Source: Bartonella grahamii subsp. shimonis (lineage in GTDB: Bacteria > Pseudomonadota > Alphaproteobacteria > Rhizobiales > Rhizobiaceae). From it: a stretch of DNA of 64,000 bases. The DNA lies in assembly GCF_036327415.1 (NCBI RefSeq), contig NZ_CP123961.1, positions 1,488,001 to 1,552,000 of the forward strand, given 5' to 3'. The position numbers and the translations under genes were made by a program. This document shows positions 48,357 through 58,027 of this stretch, in pieces. Under the pieces are notes generated by a model. It was not told the DNA's origin. It did no database searches and was given only the letters and a program-made list of their open reading frames with translations. The stretch's first letter is position 1. Each line of letters begins with the position of its first letter.

Positions 48357-49465
48357 AATGTTTTACGTCTCCATTTATAAAAACGGTCATTTCCAAACAT
48401 TCTTGTCTCAATCTCATGAAACTGCGAAAGATAATTTCCAAAATGAGGGGCCTCAATACGATTTTTTCCTAAAATAACCGGGGTATGAAAACATATCAAA
48501 TGATCAACACAACCAGCATTCAAAAACTTTTCCCCTGTCTTTACGCCCCCTTCCAATAAAACACTATTAATCCCATGTTTATAAAGCATCTGTAAAAGAG
48601 CAAAGGGCTCTACACAACCATTGTTCATCTCTACCGAATAAACAGACACACCATATTGCTCCAATGCCTTTTTTTTGCTTTTCTTTGAAAGATCCACATC
48701 ACAAATAACCCATGTAGGAATTTTTATGGCTGTTTGGACAACTTTTGCATCAAGGGGGATAGATAAATCTGCATCCAAAATAATACGAATTGGTGAGCGC
48801 ATCTCCATCCCTGGCAATCGGCAATTGAGTTGTGGATCATCTGCTAATATAGTACCAATACCAACGAGGATAGCATTATTTTGAGCACGTAGAATATGCG
48901 TATGGGCATGAGAAAGTGTTCCACTAATTTTTACGCCGCCCCTCTCTCTTTTTCCAACACCATTATCGGCAGAAATTGCCATTTTAAAAGTGACTGCACA
49001 GCGTTGTATCTTCCTTATGCACCAATGCATCCATAAGGATTCAAAAGCCTCTTCAGCTAAAATGCCCTCAACCACTTCAATACCTGCCGCTCGCAAAAGA
49101 GCAATACCATGACCATCAACACGCTTGTCACAATCAGTCAGTGCAACAACAACTCGAGAAATACCTGAATCAATAAGTGCATTCACACACGGCGAAGTTT
49201 TTCCATAATGCGCACAAGGCTCTAAAGTAACATAAGCAGTCGCTCCTTGAGCCAAAGAACCAGCCATGTGTAAAGCTTGCACTTCCGCATGAGGACTCCC
49301 ATGAATGGCTGTTACGCCATAGCCAACAATAAATACCCCCGCATTATTATCGTTTCGCACAATTAACGTACCAACGGAAGGATTCTCACCTGTAAGGCCG
49401 ACATGACGTTCTGCTAAACGAATAGCCGCAGCCATAAACCGTTCATCTTGCACTTTTTTATTCAT
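48338..49465 (-). CDS. ribD: Bifunctional riboflavin biosynthesis deaminase/reductase RibD
   Basis: A 375-residue two-domain enzyme. The deaminase domain has the zinc motif HAEVQAL with [11 protein letters not shown] (His and two Cys ligands) near residues 55-95. The reductase domain begins around 155 ([15 protein letters not shown]) and includes [18 protein letters not shown] and [14 protein letters not shown] choose the ATG at 49465, which overlaps the nrdR stop by eight bases; the frame is open 14 codons earlier inside nrdR. The serial overlap with nrdR and ribE points to one transcript. Confidence 0.94.
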   Translation of the reverse strand: MNKKVQDERFMAAAIRLAERHVGLTGENPSVGTLIVRNDNNAGVFIVGYGVTAIHGSPHAEVQALHMAGSLAQGATAYVTLEPCAHYGKTSPCVNALIDSGISRVVVALTDCDKRVDGHGIALLRAAGIEVVEGILAEEAFESLWMHWCIRKIQRCAVTFKMAISADNGVGKRERGGVKISGTLSHAHTHILRAQNNAILVGIGTILADDPQLNCRLPGMEMRSPIRIILDADLSIPLDAKVVQTAIKIPTWVICDVDLSKKSKKKALEQYGVSVYSVEMNNGCVEPFALLQMLYKHGINSVLLEGGVKTGEKFLNAGCVDHLICFHTPVILGKNRIEAPHFGNYLSQFHEIETRMFGNDRFYKWRRKTLCSQEL

Positions 49466-49940
49466 CAAAACGAGATTCTGTATCCGCAATACCCTTTGAC
49501 AATTCATCTATAACATCGTGAAAATCGCTTGCATTACGAAAATCTCGATACACAGAAGCAAAACGAATATAAGCAATATCATCAATTCTTTTCAATGCTT
49601 CCATCACAAGATGTCCAATTTTTTCTGAAGCAATCTCTGGTTCTCCCAAACTTTCAAGCTGGCGCACAATGCCAGAAATTGCTCGTTCAATATGATCAGG
49701 ATCAATATTGCGCTTACGTACAGCCACATCAACTGATCGCATTAACTTATCACGATCGAATGGTTCACATCGTCCACTTTTTTTAGCAACCAAGAGCTCA
49801 CGTAACTGAACACGTTCAAAAGTTGTAAAACGACCACCACAAACGGAACACACACGGCGGCGACGAATCACTGCCCCCTCTTCTGCTGGACGTGAATCTT
49901 TAACCTGTGTATCCTCATATTGGCAGTAAGGACAACGCAT
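49458..49940 (-). CDS. nrdR: Transcriptional repressor NrdR
   Basis: A 160-residue regulator of ribonucleotide reductase genes. The N-terminal zinc ribbon has MRCPYC and [15 protein letters not shown]; the ATP-cone domain follows ([43 protein letters not shown]). It binds nrd promoters in response to ATP/dATP. It sits between glyA and ribD, as in most alphaproteobacteria. Confidence 0.96.
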   Translation of the reverse strand: MRCPYCQYEDTQVKDSRPAEEGAVIRRRRVCSVCGGRFTTFERVQLRELLVAKKSGRCEPFDRDKLMRSVDVAVRKRNIDPDHIERAISGIVRQLESLGEPEIASEKIGHLVMEALKRIDDIAYIRFASVYRDFRNASDFHDVIDELSKGIADTESRFDE

Positions 49941-49951
49941 TTTTTGTGTCC

Positions 49952-51265
49952 TTAACGAGTGCTAAGATAAGAGTAAAGAGGAAATTGATTCGTTATATCT
50001 TTTACCTTTTTCTCAACAGCCATTTCAACGGCATAATTATCTTCATCACTTTTTGCGCTCCGAAGACCATCAAGAACTTCTGAAATCAGATGACCAACTT
50101 GTATAAACTCTTTTTCTAAAAAACCACGCGTTGTGGCAGCAGGTGATCCCAAGCGAATTCCCGATGTTATAGATGGCGTTTCAGAATCAAAAGGAATACC
50201 ATTTTTATTGCAGGTAATATGAGCACGTCCCAAAGCCAATTCAGCACGTTTACCTGTTAGATTTTTGGAACGTAAATCAACCAACAACAAATGATTATCT
50301 GTACCACCAGAAACAATATTAAAACCATTACTCTGTAATATCTTTGCTAAAGTTTTCGCATTAGCGACAACATTGGCACTGTAACTCTTGAAAGAGGGAC
50401 GCAAAGCCTCCTCAAACGCAACAGCCTTTGCGGCAATCACATGCATTAAAGGACCACCTTGAAGACCAGGAAAAATTGCAGAATTAATTTTTCTGGATAA
50501 AGCCTCATCATTTGTCAATATTAAACCACCACGAGGACCTCGAAGCGACTTATGTGTTGTTGTTGTTACAATATGCGCATGTGGAACAGGTGAAGGATGC
50601 ACGCCACCAGCAACAAGACCGGCAATATGAGACATATCCACGAGTAGATGAGCATCAATCTCCTCTGCAATTTCACGAAATCGTTTCCAATCCCATAGCC
50701 GTGGATAAGATGATCCACCCGCTATAATAAGTTTGGGCTTACGTTCTTTTGCAAGCTGCTCAACTTCATCCATATCAATAATCTGATCTTCTTGACGCAC
50801 ACCATAGGAGACAACATCAAACCATTTTCCTGACATATTAACAGATGAACCATGCGTAAGGTGACCACCAGCATTTAAATCTAAGCCCATAAATGTATCA
50901 CCAGGCTGAAGTAAAGCTAAAAAGACAGCTTGATTCATTTGGCTACCAGAATTAGGTTGTACATTTGCAAAAGCAGCACCGAAAAGCTGTTTTGCCCTTT
51001 CAATGGCTAAATCTTCAACGACATCAACAAATTGACATCCGCCATAGTAGCGCTTTCTTGGATAACCTTCTGCATACTTATTAGTTAAAACAGACCCCTG
51101 CGCTTCAAGAACCGCTCTTGAAACAATATTCTCTGAAGCAATCAGCTCAATTTCATGTTGTTGACGCTCAAACTCCCCTCTAATTGCATCAAAGATTGCA
51201 GCATCAACAGTTTGTAAATTATCATTAAAAAAGCGCTTTTGTGCGTCATTTTCTTGCTGAGTCAT
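49952..51265 (-). CDS. glyA: Serine hydroxymethyltransferase
   Basis: A 437-residue PLP enzyme interconverting serine and glycine with tetrahydrofolate. Visible parts are [38 protein letters not shown], the PLP lysine in [14 protein letters not shown], and [14 protein letters not shown]. The ATG at 51265 follows AGGA about ten bases upstream; an upstream ATG lies before that site. First gene of the glyA-nrdR-rib-nusB operon. Confidence 0.96.
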   Translation of the reverse strand: MTQQENDAQKRFFNDNLQTVDAAIFDAIRGEFERQQHEIELIASENIVSRAVLEAQGSVLTNKYAEGYPRKRYYGGCQFVDVVEDLAIERAKQLFGAAFANVQPNSGSQMNQAVFLALLQPGDTFMGLDLNAGGHLTHGSSVNMSGKWFDVVSYGVRQEDQIIDMDEVEQLAKERKPKLIIAGGSSYPRLWDWKRFREIAEEIDAHLLVDMSHIAGLVAGGVHPSPVPHAHIVTTTTHKSLRGPRGGLILTNDEALSRKINSAIFPGLQGGPLMHVIAAKAVAFEEALRPSFKSYSANVVANAKTLAKILQSNGFNIVSGGTDNHLLLVDLRSKNLTGKRAELALGRAHITCNKNGIPFDSETPSITSGIRLGSPAATTRGFLEKEFIQVGHLISEVLDGLRSAKSDEDNYAVEMAVEKKVKDITNQFPLYSYLSTR

Positions 51266-51283
51266 AAAACACGTTCCTAACAT

Positions 51284-51590
51284 AAAAAAATAAAATCACT
51301 AAACGATAACACAGCAAACCACGCAAACCAAACATTTTAAACCACTTACTTACACTCAAAAATAATGATGCAAATATTTATCTTATTCTTTGTTATAAAA
51401 ACAGCGAAAAACTTCCCTCTCAAAAATGGTAAAAAATGAGATTACATTTCTTCTTTTACACTCTTATTTGTTTACACCTTTTACAAAAAATATCTATAAT
51501 CTAAAGAAATTCAATAATTTAATGATTAAAAATAATTTATAATGTGAAAAGCTGAATATAATAGGTAAAGTTAATACAAGGCAAATAAGA
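51284..51590. other. Divergent spacer between glyA and argC
   Basis: About 300 AT-rich bases that must contain the promoters for the glyA operon and argC. No frame, riboswitch-like structure or long repeat could be recognised. Confidence 0.35.
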
Positions 51591-52523
51591 ATGCTAACCA
51601 AAGTTTTTATTGATGGTGAACATGGCACAACTGGACTACAAATACAAAAACGCTTAGAGAGGCGTACAGATTTAAAACTACTCTCTATTGCTCATAAAGA
51701 TCGCCATAATATTCATCTGCGACGAGACTATCTTAATCAAGCCGATATTGCTATTTTGTGTCTTCCAGATGATGCTGCACGCGAAACAGTTCATTGGCTT
51801 AAAAAAAATAAAAATATTAGGATTATTGATAGCTCAACAGCCTACCGTGTTGCACCAGACTGGGTTTACGGTTTTCCTGAAATGACAGTAGGACAAAGAA
51901 AGCGTATCCAAGCAGCACATTATGTAACCAATCCCGGATGCTACCCTACCGGTGCCATTAGTTTGATTCGCCCGCTCCGCGAAGCAGGACTGCTAGACGC
52001 CCATTATCCCATCTCGATTAATGCAATCTCCGGCTATACTGGTGGTGGAAAACAGTTGATTTTACAAATGGAAAATCAATCTCAACAAAATATTCAAGAA
52101 AACTATTTTATCTATGGCCTTAATCTTGAACACAAACATGTGCCAGAAATCAAAATCTATGGACAAATCAACCAAACCCCACTTTTTATACCAAGTGTTG
52201 GGCGTTTTCCCCAAGGAATGATTGTGAATCTTCCACTGCATCGCCATTTATTTACAAAATCAGCAAACTGTTCTGATTTGCGCGAAATTCTCGCAAACCA
52301 TTATGATGGACAAAATACCATTTTAGTTGCATCACAAGAAGAAACTGCTTCACTTCAAAGACTTAATCCAGAGTGCTTAGCCAATAAAGATGATATGAAA
52401 CTGTTCGTATTTGGAAATGATCGTGAAGGTATTTTTAATCTCAGCGCTATATTCGATAATTTAGGAAAAGGCGCATCAGCTGCGGCTATCCAGAATCTCG
52501 ACTTAATGCTTTCAAGCGACTAA
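51591..52523 (+). CDS. argC: N-acetyl-gamma-glutamyl-phosphate reductase, common form
   Basis: A 310-residue type 2 ArgC. It has the N-terminal VFIDGEHGTTGLQIQKRL, LPDDAARETV, DSSTAYRV, GFPEMTVGQR and the active-site cysteine in TNPGCYPTGAISLIRPL, followed by SGYTGGGK. It reduces N-acetylglutamyl phosphate in arginine synthesis. No other arginine gene is nearby. It converges with the heme A synthase gene at a 20-base gap. Confidence 0.93.
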   Translation: MLTKVFIDGEHGTTGLQIQKRLERRTDLKLLSIAHKDRHNIHLRRDYLNQADIAILCLPDDAARETVHWLKKNKNIRIIDSSTAYRVAPDWVYGFPEMTVGQRKRIQAAHYVTNPGCYPTGAISLIRPLREAGLLDAHYPISINAISGYTGGGKQLILQMENQSQQNIQENYFIYGLNLEHKHVPEIKIYGQINQTPLFIPSVGRFPQGMIVNLPLHRHLFTKSANCSDLREILANHYDGQNTILVASQEETASLQRLNPECLANKDDMKLFVFGNDREGIFNLSAIFDNLGKGASAAAIQNLDLMLSSD

Positions 52524-52543
52524 ACCTCCCTACACACAAACTT

Positions 52544-53635
52544 TTATTCAACAACGCGATATGCCCCTTTCGTTGCTCGCCAGTGCGCAACTGCAAAACA
52601 TAACACTGCGAGTGCCATACTTTGATGAATAAGCCCTAAACTTATCGGAACCTCATGTAACAGTGTTAGGATTCCCAAAAATGCTTGGATAATAATCATA
52701 ACACAGATAAGAAATGCACGACGAGAATGGGTTGAATGTGGAATATTTTTTTGTACATAGAAAGCATGAATAACTGAGACAATAAATAAAAAATAAGCAA
52801 AAAACCGATGAATAAATTGAACCATTAAGGAATTTTCGAATAAATTGAGCCAAACAGGACGATGCTGCAACAATCCATCAGGAATAATCTGCCCATCCAT
52901 AAGAGGCCATGTATTATAGACTTTTCCAGCATGAAGCCCTGCAACCAAAGCTCCGAAATAAATCTCTATCAAGACGAGAACAACAAACCAAGCCGCAAAA
53001 TATTGCACCTTTTTATTTGCTGGCTTTTCTGAGTATTCTGCAAGTCCTCGAGATAAATAAGTAACAAAAACAATAACAAAACATGCTGTTATAAGATGAA
53101 ATGCCAAACGATATTGGCTCACACTTGTTAAATTACTTTGCCCAATCCCTGAAGCAACCATCCACCAACCAATAAAGCCTTGAAAGGCGATAAGAATAGG
53201 CACGACAATAAGTGGGAGTAAGATATTTTTTTCAACACGCTTAGTTGCCCAAAACCAAATGAGCCCCAATAAAGCGACAAGACCAACAAGACGCCCAAGA
53301 ACACGATGCGCCCATTCCCACCAAAAAATGACCTTAAAAGCACTTAAGGTCATATCAGGATTAAGAAGCTTATATTGTGCTATCTGTTGATATTTTAAAA
53401 ATTCCTCTTGCCATTGATCCACACCAATCGGGGGAATAACGCCGTGTATTGGCTTCCATTCCGTTATAGATAATCCTGATCCCGTCAAACGAGTAGCGCC
53501 GCCCACTAAGACAATTGCTAAACAAAGCAATAAAATAGAGTAAAGCCACACCTGTATTTGTTTTCTATTTTTCTTTTGCACAGGCGTTAAAATGCTATTG
53601 TTTAATCCCTTTACTGCCATCTCTGATTGCCCCAC
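52544..53635 (-). CDS. ctaA: Heme A synthase (COX15/CtaA)
   Basis: A polytopic membrane protein of about 363 residues with eight hydrophobic segments. The family motifs GGATRLTGSGLSITEWKPIHGVIPP and the histidines in FWWEWAHRVLGR, RLAFHLITA, VQFIHRFFAY and GLIHQSMAL, which bind heme, are present. It oxidises heme O to heme A for cytochrome oxidase. The start is uncertain: a GTG at 53635 has GGAG six bases upstream, an ATG at 53620 has a weaker site. Confidence 0.93.
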   Translation of the reverse strand: MGQSEMAVKGLNNSILTPVQKKNRKQIQVWLYSILLLCLAIVLVGGATRLTGSGLSITEWKPIHGVIPPIGVDQWQEEFLKYQQIAQYKLLNPDMTLSAFKVIFWWEWAHRVLGRLVGLVALLGLIWFWATKRVEKNILLPLIVVPILIAFQGFIGWWMVASGIGQSNLTSVSQYRLAFHLITACFVIVFVTYLSRGLAEYSEKPANKKVQYFAAWFVVLVLIEIYFGALVAGLHAGKVYNTWPLMDGQIIPDGLLQHRPVWLNLFENSLMVQFIHRFFAYFLFIVSVIHAFYVQKNIPHSTHSRRAFLICVMIIIQAFLGILTLLHEVPISLGLIHQSMALAVLCFAVAHWRATKGAYRVVE

Positions 53636-53766
53636 GCTTCTCTCCAACTACAATGCATTTAAAAATTTAAACATTAAATCTTTGTGTATTTTAGTATGTA
53701 CTATAACTTTAGCAAAAAACAAGCGTACCACTATAACATGCGATACATATTTCTTTTTTACAAAGT

Positions 53767-55593
53767 TTATGATGCAACAACGTGATAAACAGTCTTTGGA
53801 AAGCTGCTTACCATCCGCATCATCCATTCTTGTTCATTAAAAACAGTATTACAGATATAATAGTCTGTTAGCTCTGCAAATTGCTTAAATCCATATTTTG
53901 GTTCGCTTGCCATCTCTAGGATGATAAAATCATATTCTTTTTTAAATTCTTGTAATATATGAGAAATGTCATTTGAAAAATCTTGTGCAGACATAGCACT
54001 TGTTAACCCCTGAGGGAGAATATCAACCCCCGTATCATAATCACGGTAAATAACATCATGCAACTGGGCATTGCCCGTTAAAATATCACTCAGTCCGCGA
54101 TGTGGACCAATGACTTTCTCTATTTGTTGACCAGAAATATCGACCAACAAAATTGTTTTGTTCTCTTTTGTGAGATGAAGTGAAAGCTTTGCCGCTGTCC
54201 GTGCAGCCTCTGGTCCAATGATTGAAATAATGGTTGAAGCACGCCATTTCAAAACATCAGATAATCCCTCTATCGTAATAAAAGCTTCAAGATTTTTCAT
54301 TTCTTGAGAAACTAAAATACTCTCATTCTTCTTGAAAGCATTTTCTTTTGATCTCAAATCCTCTTCTGAGAACTGATCTTTTTTGCTCTTAAAGCACGGA
54401 TAAAATAACAATATTCCAAGCAAAAGAGTAAGGCAGCTAGCCAATACACTCACAAGAATATTTTTTCCATAAAGAGCCATAAAAGAAATTGGTGCTAACG
54501 TTGTTGGTACAACCACATGGATATTTGTATTTTGTAAGAGAAGAGGATCATCACTCAATCTCCGATATGAACCAATACTTTTTTCTCTTCGTTGAGTAAA
54601 CTTGCTCATCACTTTATTTTGTGCATCAACCGCTGTTTTTATTTTATTTTCAAACTCGTTAAATATTTCATTCAAAGATTGGGATTGATCTTTTACAAAA
54701 AAGTTCATTCTTTTTTTGAGCTGTTTTTCTAATTCCGTTGCTATAACTCCATCTGAATGAACTTGATAAACGATTTGTAAAATTTTATTTTTTAATTGTT
54801 GAGAAACTGTCTCTAATTCCGCAGTCATTGCTTTAATTTGAGGATGTGTCCACCCCAATTGCGTCGCCATATGTGCTCTTTGCGTTTCCAAAAGATCACG
54901 TTTAGATTCCAAAGCAACAATTGCTGAATTACCTGCAATAAACGATAAAGACAATAAAGACTGCCCCTTTTCACGCATCATGTTAATCGTTGAATTCAAA
55001 CTTGTTAAATGAATACGCTTCAAAGTTGCTTCCGTTAATTGCATAGAAAGATCATGAAGCTCTGTTTGTTTTACACCATGCTGAATAAAAGAATCAACAG
55101 ATGTACGAAATTCCTGCACGATATTAACGATTGCAGTATTATCATATTGTTTGTCTTCTAATTTATCATTTAACAAGAATTGTTTCTGTTTTATGATTGC
55201 TTGTGAAAACGCGGAAAACCAAGTTTCCACCCCATGTTGAGCTGCTTCAAGTGTCTCAGCTTCAAAAGTAAGATTGATAAAATCACCATGACGCGATAAA
55301 TGGATATTTTCATGATTTTTTTTCTTATAAGAAGCAGTTAAAGAAAAATGCGAATCATCGAAGAATATAGGCTGTGAACACAAAAAAGCGATAACATTGT
55401 CTTGCTTTTCGATTGGTAATGGTTTTCCTACAGAATCAGATAATGAAAATATTAAAGTTGCTTGGTAACCCCGAGGCTGGATAAAATAATACAACCAAAT
55501 CAAAGATACACATAGCATTTGTAATAGCCAAACAATCAAAATGCTTCGCCATACGGTACGTACGAATAGCCTTTTATTACACTTAAGACTCAT
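53767..55593 (-). CDS. Wzz/GumC-type polysaccharide co-polymerase with degenerate ATPase domain
   Basis: A 608-residue protein with a hydrophobic segment near residues 15-35, a long periplasmic coiled-coil region (about 140-350), a second membrane segment near 375-397, and a C-terminal cytoplasmic domain like bacterial tyrosine kinases (BY-kinases). In that domain the Walker A loop is missing: where G-x-G-K-S/T is expected near residue 455, it reads SIIGPEAARTAAKLS. ILLVDISG and GLSDILTGNAQLHDVI, and YDFIILEMASEP still match the family. It probably regulates polysaccharide chain export without kinase activity. No other polysaccharide genes are nearby. The start is the ATG at 55593; six more codons are open upstream. 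Confidence 0.75.
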   Translation of the reverse strand: MSLKCNKRLFVRTVWRSILIVWLLQMLCVSLIWLYYFIQPRGYQATLIFSLSDSVGKPLPIEKQDNVIAFLCSQPIFFDDSHFSLTASYKKKNHENIHLSRHGDFINLTFEAETLEAAQHGVETWFSAFSQAIIKQKQFLLNDKLEDKQYDNTAIVNIVQEFRTSVDSFIQHGVKQTELHDLSMQLTEATLKRIHLTSLNSTINMMREKGQSLLSLSFIAGNSAIVALESKRDLLETQRAHMATQLGWTHPQIKAMTAELETVSQQLKNKILQIVYQVHSDGVIATELEKQLKKRMNFFVKDQSQSLNEIFNEFENKIKTAVDAQNKVMSKFTQRREKSIGSYRRLSDDPLLLQNTNIHVVVPTTLAPISFMALYGKNILVSVLASCLTLLLGILLFYPCFKSKKDQFSEEDLRSKENAFKKNESILVSQEMKNLEAFITIEGLSDVLKWRASTIISIIGPEAARTAAKLSLHLTKENKTILLVDISGQQIEKVIGPHRGLSDILTGNAQLHDVIYRDYDTGVDILPQGLTSAMSAQDFSNDISHILQEFKKEYDFIILEMASEPKYGFKQFAELTDYYICNTVFNEQEWMMRMVSSFPKTVYHVVAS

Positions 55594-55737
55594 CTTTATT
55601 TTAACCAGCAAAATACTTCTTCATATTGTTTTATTAAGAGAAAGTAGTAACTATCCTCTTAACTTGCTGTCATATTATTTTCAGGTAATAAAAACATAAA
55701 ATTTAAGCACAAATGTTCAGCAATAGCTTTAAAGAAC

Positions 55738-57081
55738 TTAATTCATATTTTTTTTGATGCTCTCTAATTGTTTTTTTGCTTCAGCAGTAATAACGGCTCT
55801 AATGGTAACAGACCCATCATCATGTCCTTTTTGCACTATTTCCGCAGAGTTTTCATAAAACCAATCGATAAGCGACATTTCATGAGGTTGTAAAAGATAT
55901 TCAATGCTTTGCACCTCTCCAAAAATTCTCTTTTCAATGGCTCTTAATAATTGATCGAGTCCATCCCCCTTAAGTGCTGATACCATGAGAGCAGGATTTA
56001 ATCGTGTTTTTGCGCTTGTTTGTAAAACATTCAATGCCTGCTCATCCAACATATCAATCTTATTCCAAACTTCTATGATATGCTCCATATCATCAATATC
56101 GATATCAAGGCTTGAAAGCACTTCTAAAACATCTTGGGCATGTGCACGATGATCAAGATCTGACATATCTCTTACATGAAGAATGAGGTCCGCTTCAACC
56201 ACTTCTTCAAGGGTTGCTCTAAAAGCTGCAATCAAATTTGTTGGCAAATTAGAAATAAATCCTACAGTATCAGACAAAAGAATAGTTTTTCCATGGGGAA
56301 GAACAACTTTGCGCAAAGTCGGATCAAGAGTTGCAAATAACATATTCTTTGCTAAAACATCTGCATCGCTTAAACGGTTAAAGAGAGTTGATTTTCCTGT
56401 ATTCGTATATCCTACCAGTGCCACAACAGGATAAGATGTTTTTTTCCTTTTTGCTCTATGAAGTGCCCGTGTTTTAATAACCGTTTCCAATTCGCGGCGA
56501 ATACGAATAATTTTCTCTTGTAAAAGACGCCTATCTGCTTCAATTTGCGTTTCACCAGGTCCACCTAGGAAGCCACGCCCCCCCCGTTGCCTTTCCAAGT
56601 GTGTCCAACTACGCACAAGTCGCCCTTTTTGATAAGACAAATGCGCTAACTCTACTTGCAAAACTCCTTCTTTTGTTCGTGCACGATCCCCAAAAATTTC
56701 AAGAATCAAAGCCGTTCTATCGATAACTTTGCAATTCCATAATTTTTCTAAATTACACTGCTGTACTGGCGTTAAAAAATGATCTACAATCGCAAGCTCA
56801 ATAGAATATTCATCTATATAACAGGTTAACGCGTCTACTTTACCTTTTCCAAAGAGAGTCGCTGAGCGAGGCGTTGCAATATTAATCGTTTTATAATTAA
56901 CAACTTCTAACCTTATAGCACGCGCTAACCCTAATGACTCTTTAACACGAGAAGATATAGAACACTCTCTCAAAGAGCTTTGACTTCTATTTTCTTGAAA
57001 AATCGGTATCAAAACAAGTGCGCGCACCTGTCCTGTATTCTGCGAAAATGCCCCTCCTAATCTCTCATTTTCATTTATCAT
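55738..57081 (-). CDS. hflX: GTPase HflX
   Basis: A 447-residue ribosome-associated GTPase. The N-terminal HflX domain has SLGLARAIRLEV and FGKGKVDAL, then RGGRGFLGGPGETQIEADRRLL; the G domain has G1 GYTNTGKST, G3 DTVGFISNLP, and G4 NKIDML. It rescues stalled or heat-damaged ribosomes. It lies 54 bases downstream of hfq, the conserved hfq-hflX order. Confidence 0.95.
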   Translation of the reverse strand: MINENERLGGAFSQNTGQVRALVLIPIFQENRSQSSLRECSISSRVKESLGLARAIRLEVVNYKTINIATPRSATLFGKGKVDALTCYIDEYSIELAIVDHFLTPVQQCNLEKLWNCKVIDRTALILEIFGDRARTKEGVLQVELAHLSYQKGRLVRSWTHLERQRGGRGFLGGPGETQIEADRRLLQEKIIRIRRELETVIKTRALHRAKRKKTSYPVVALVGYTNTGKSTLFNRLSDADVLAKNMLFATLDPTLRKVVLPHGKTILLSDTVGFISNLPTNLIAAFRATLEEVVEADLILHVRDMSDLDHRAHAQDVLEVLSSLDIDIDDMEHIIEVWNKIDMLDEQALNVLQTSAKTRLNPALMVSALKGDGLDQLLRAIEKRIFGEVQSIEYLLQPHEMSLIDWFYENSAEIVQKGHDDGSVTIRAVITAEAKKQLESIKKNMN

Positions 57082-57135
57082 AGCAATCTAAGTACTTTTA
57101 AAATGGGATAAGAGGTCTATCTTAAAATGATATGT

Positions 57136-57375
57136 TTACTCAGGACTTTCACCCTCAAACATCTGTACAGGCTGTCCGGGCATAATCGTAGAAATAGCAT
57201 GCTTATAAACCAATTGCGCGTGTCCATCTCGGCGCAAAAGAACACAAAAATTATCAAATGAAGTTACAATACCCGTGAGTTTAACGCCATTGACAAGAAA
57301 AATTGTAAGGGAAATTTTTTGCTTACGTACCGTATTTAAAAACACATCTTGCAGGTGTTGTGATCGCTCTGCCAT
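57136..57375 (-). CDS. hfq: RNA chaperone Hfq
   Basis: A 79-residue Sm-like protein with [28 protein letters not shown] (Sm1) and [25 protein letters not shown] with the YKHAI Sm2 motif. It forms hexamers that bind small RNAs and mRNAs. AAGGTG lies about ten bases before the ATG. It starts the hfq-hflX unit. Confidence 0.97.
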   Translation of the reverse strand: MAERSQHLQDVFLNTVRKQKISLTIFLVNGVKLTGIVTSFDNFCVLLRRDGHAQLVYKHAISTIMPGQPVQMFEGESPE

Positions 57376-58027
57376 TATTCTTACACCTTCATCTCAATTG
57401 CATAAAATATTCGTGCATGCATATCGACTGAAAAATATCCAATTGTCAACGTAGAAGCTTCAAAATTCAGCAACAAACAACTGAAATTAGAGAAAAAACG
57501 GCTCTTTGAAGCAATAATAAAGTACAACTTACAAAAAACTATATTAAATTAAAAATTTTTCTACGTTTACTTTATTTATGAGCTTACAATTCAAAGGTAC
57601 ACTTTTATGCATCCTAAGCTATTACAGACTATATGTGATGATGAATCTGCTTCGTTTAGAATCAATAAAAATAAGCGGACAACATTTATTAATGATCATC
57701 GGTATTAGAGAGAGGCATTCGCACTTTACTGTATATATAATCGCTACTAAATTGTCCTTATTTCAAAGACTACCGGCTTATAAAGTTTTTTATAAACACA
57801 AGTTGTAAACAGTATTTTTGTTTTTGTTAGATTCAAATAATAAATTGTTTTTACTATATTTTATAACATTTTTAAACAGGGTATAAGAGGCCGCATTAAC
57901 TTTATCTTGATAAGTTTTTAAAATTTTTCCCTAAGCATATTTCTTTCTAAATAATTAACAGCTAGTATGTAGAAATTATTTGGAAGAGGACGTATCCCTT
58001 TTCCGTCTGTAAGAGTACGAGGCGAGT
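57376..58027. other. Long spacer between hfq and the GPR-like gene
   Basis: About 650 AT-rich bases between divergent genes. A 76-codon frame at 57578-57808 has no ribosome binding site, no recognisable family and a composition like non-coding DNA; a shorter frame beginning MHPKLLQTICDDES from 57608 overlaps it. I do not support either as a gene. A GAGG site five bases before the GPR-like ATG is the only clear regulatory element. Confidence 0.4.

Noticed and set aside
57578..57808. 76-codon frame upstream of the GPR-like gene
   Set aside because: No ribosome binding site, no recognisable family, and composition like the surrounding spacer.
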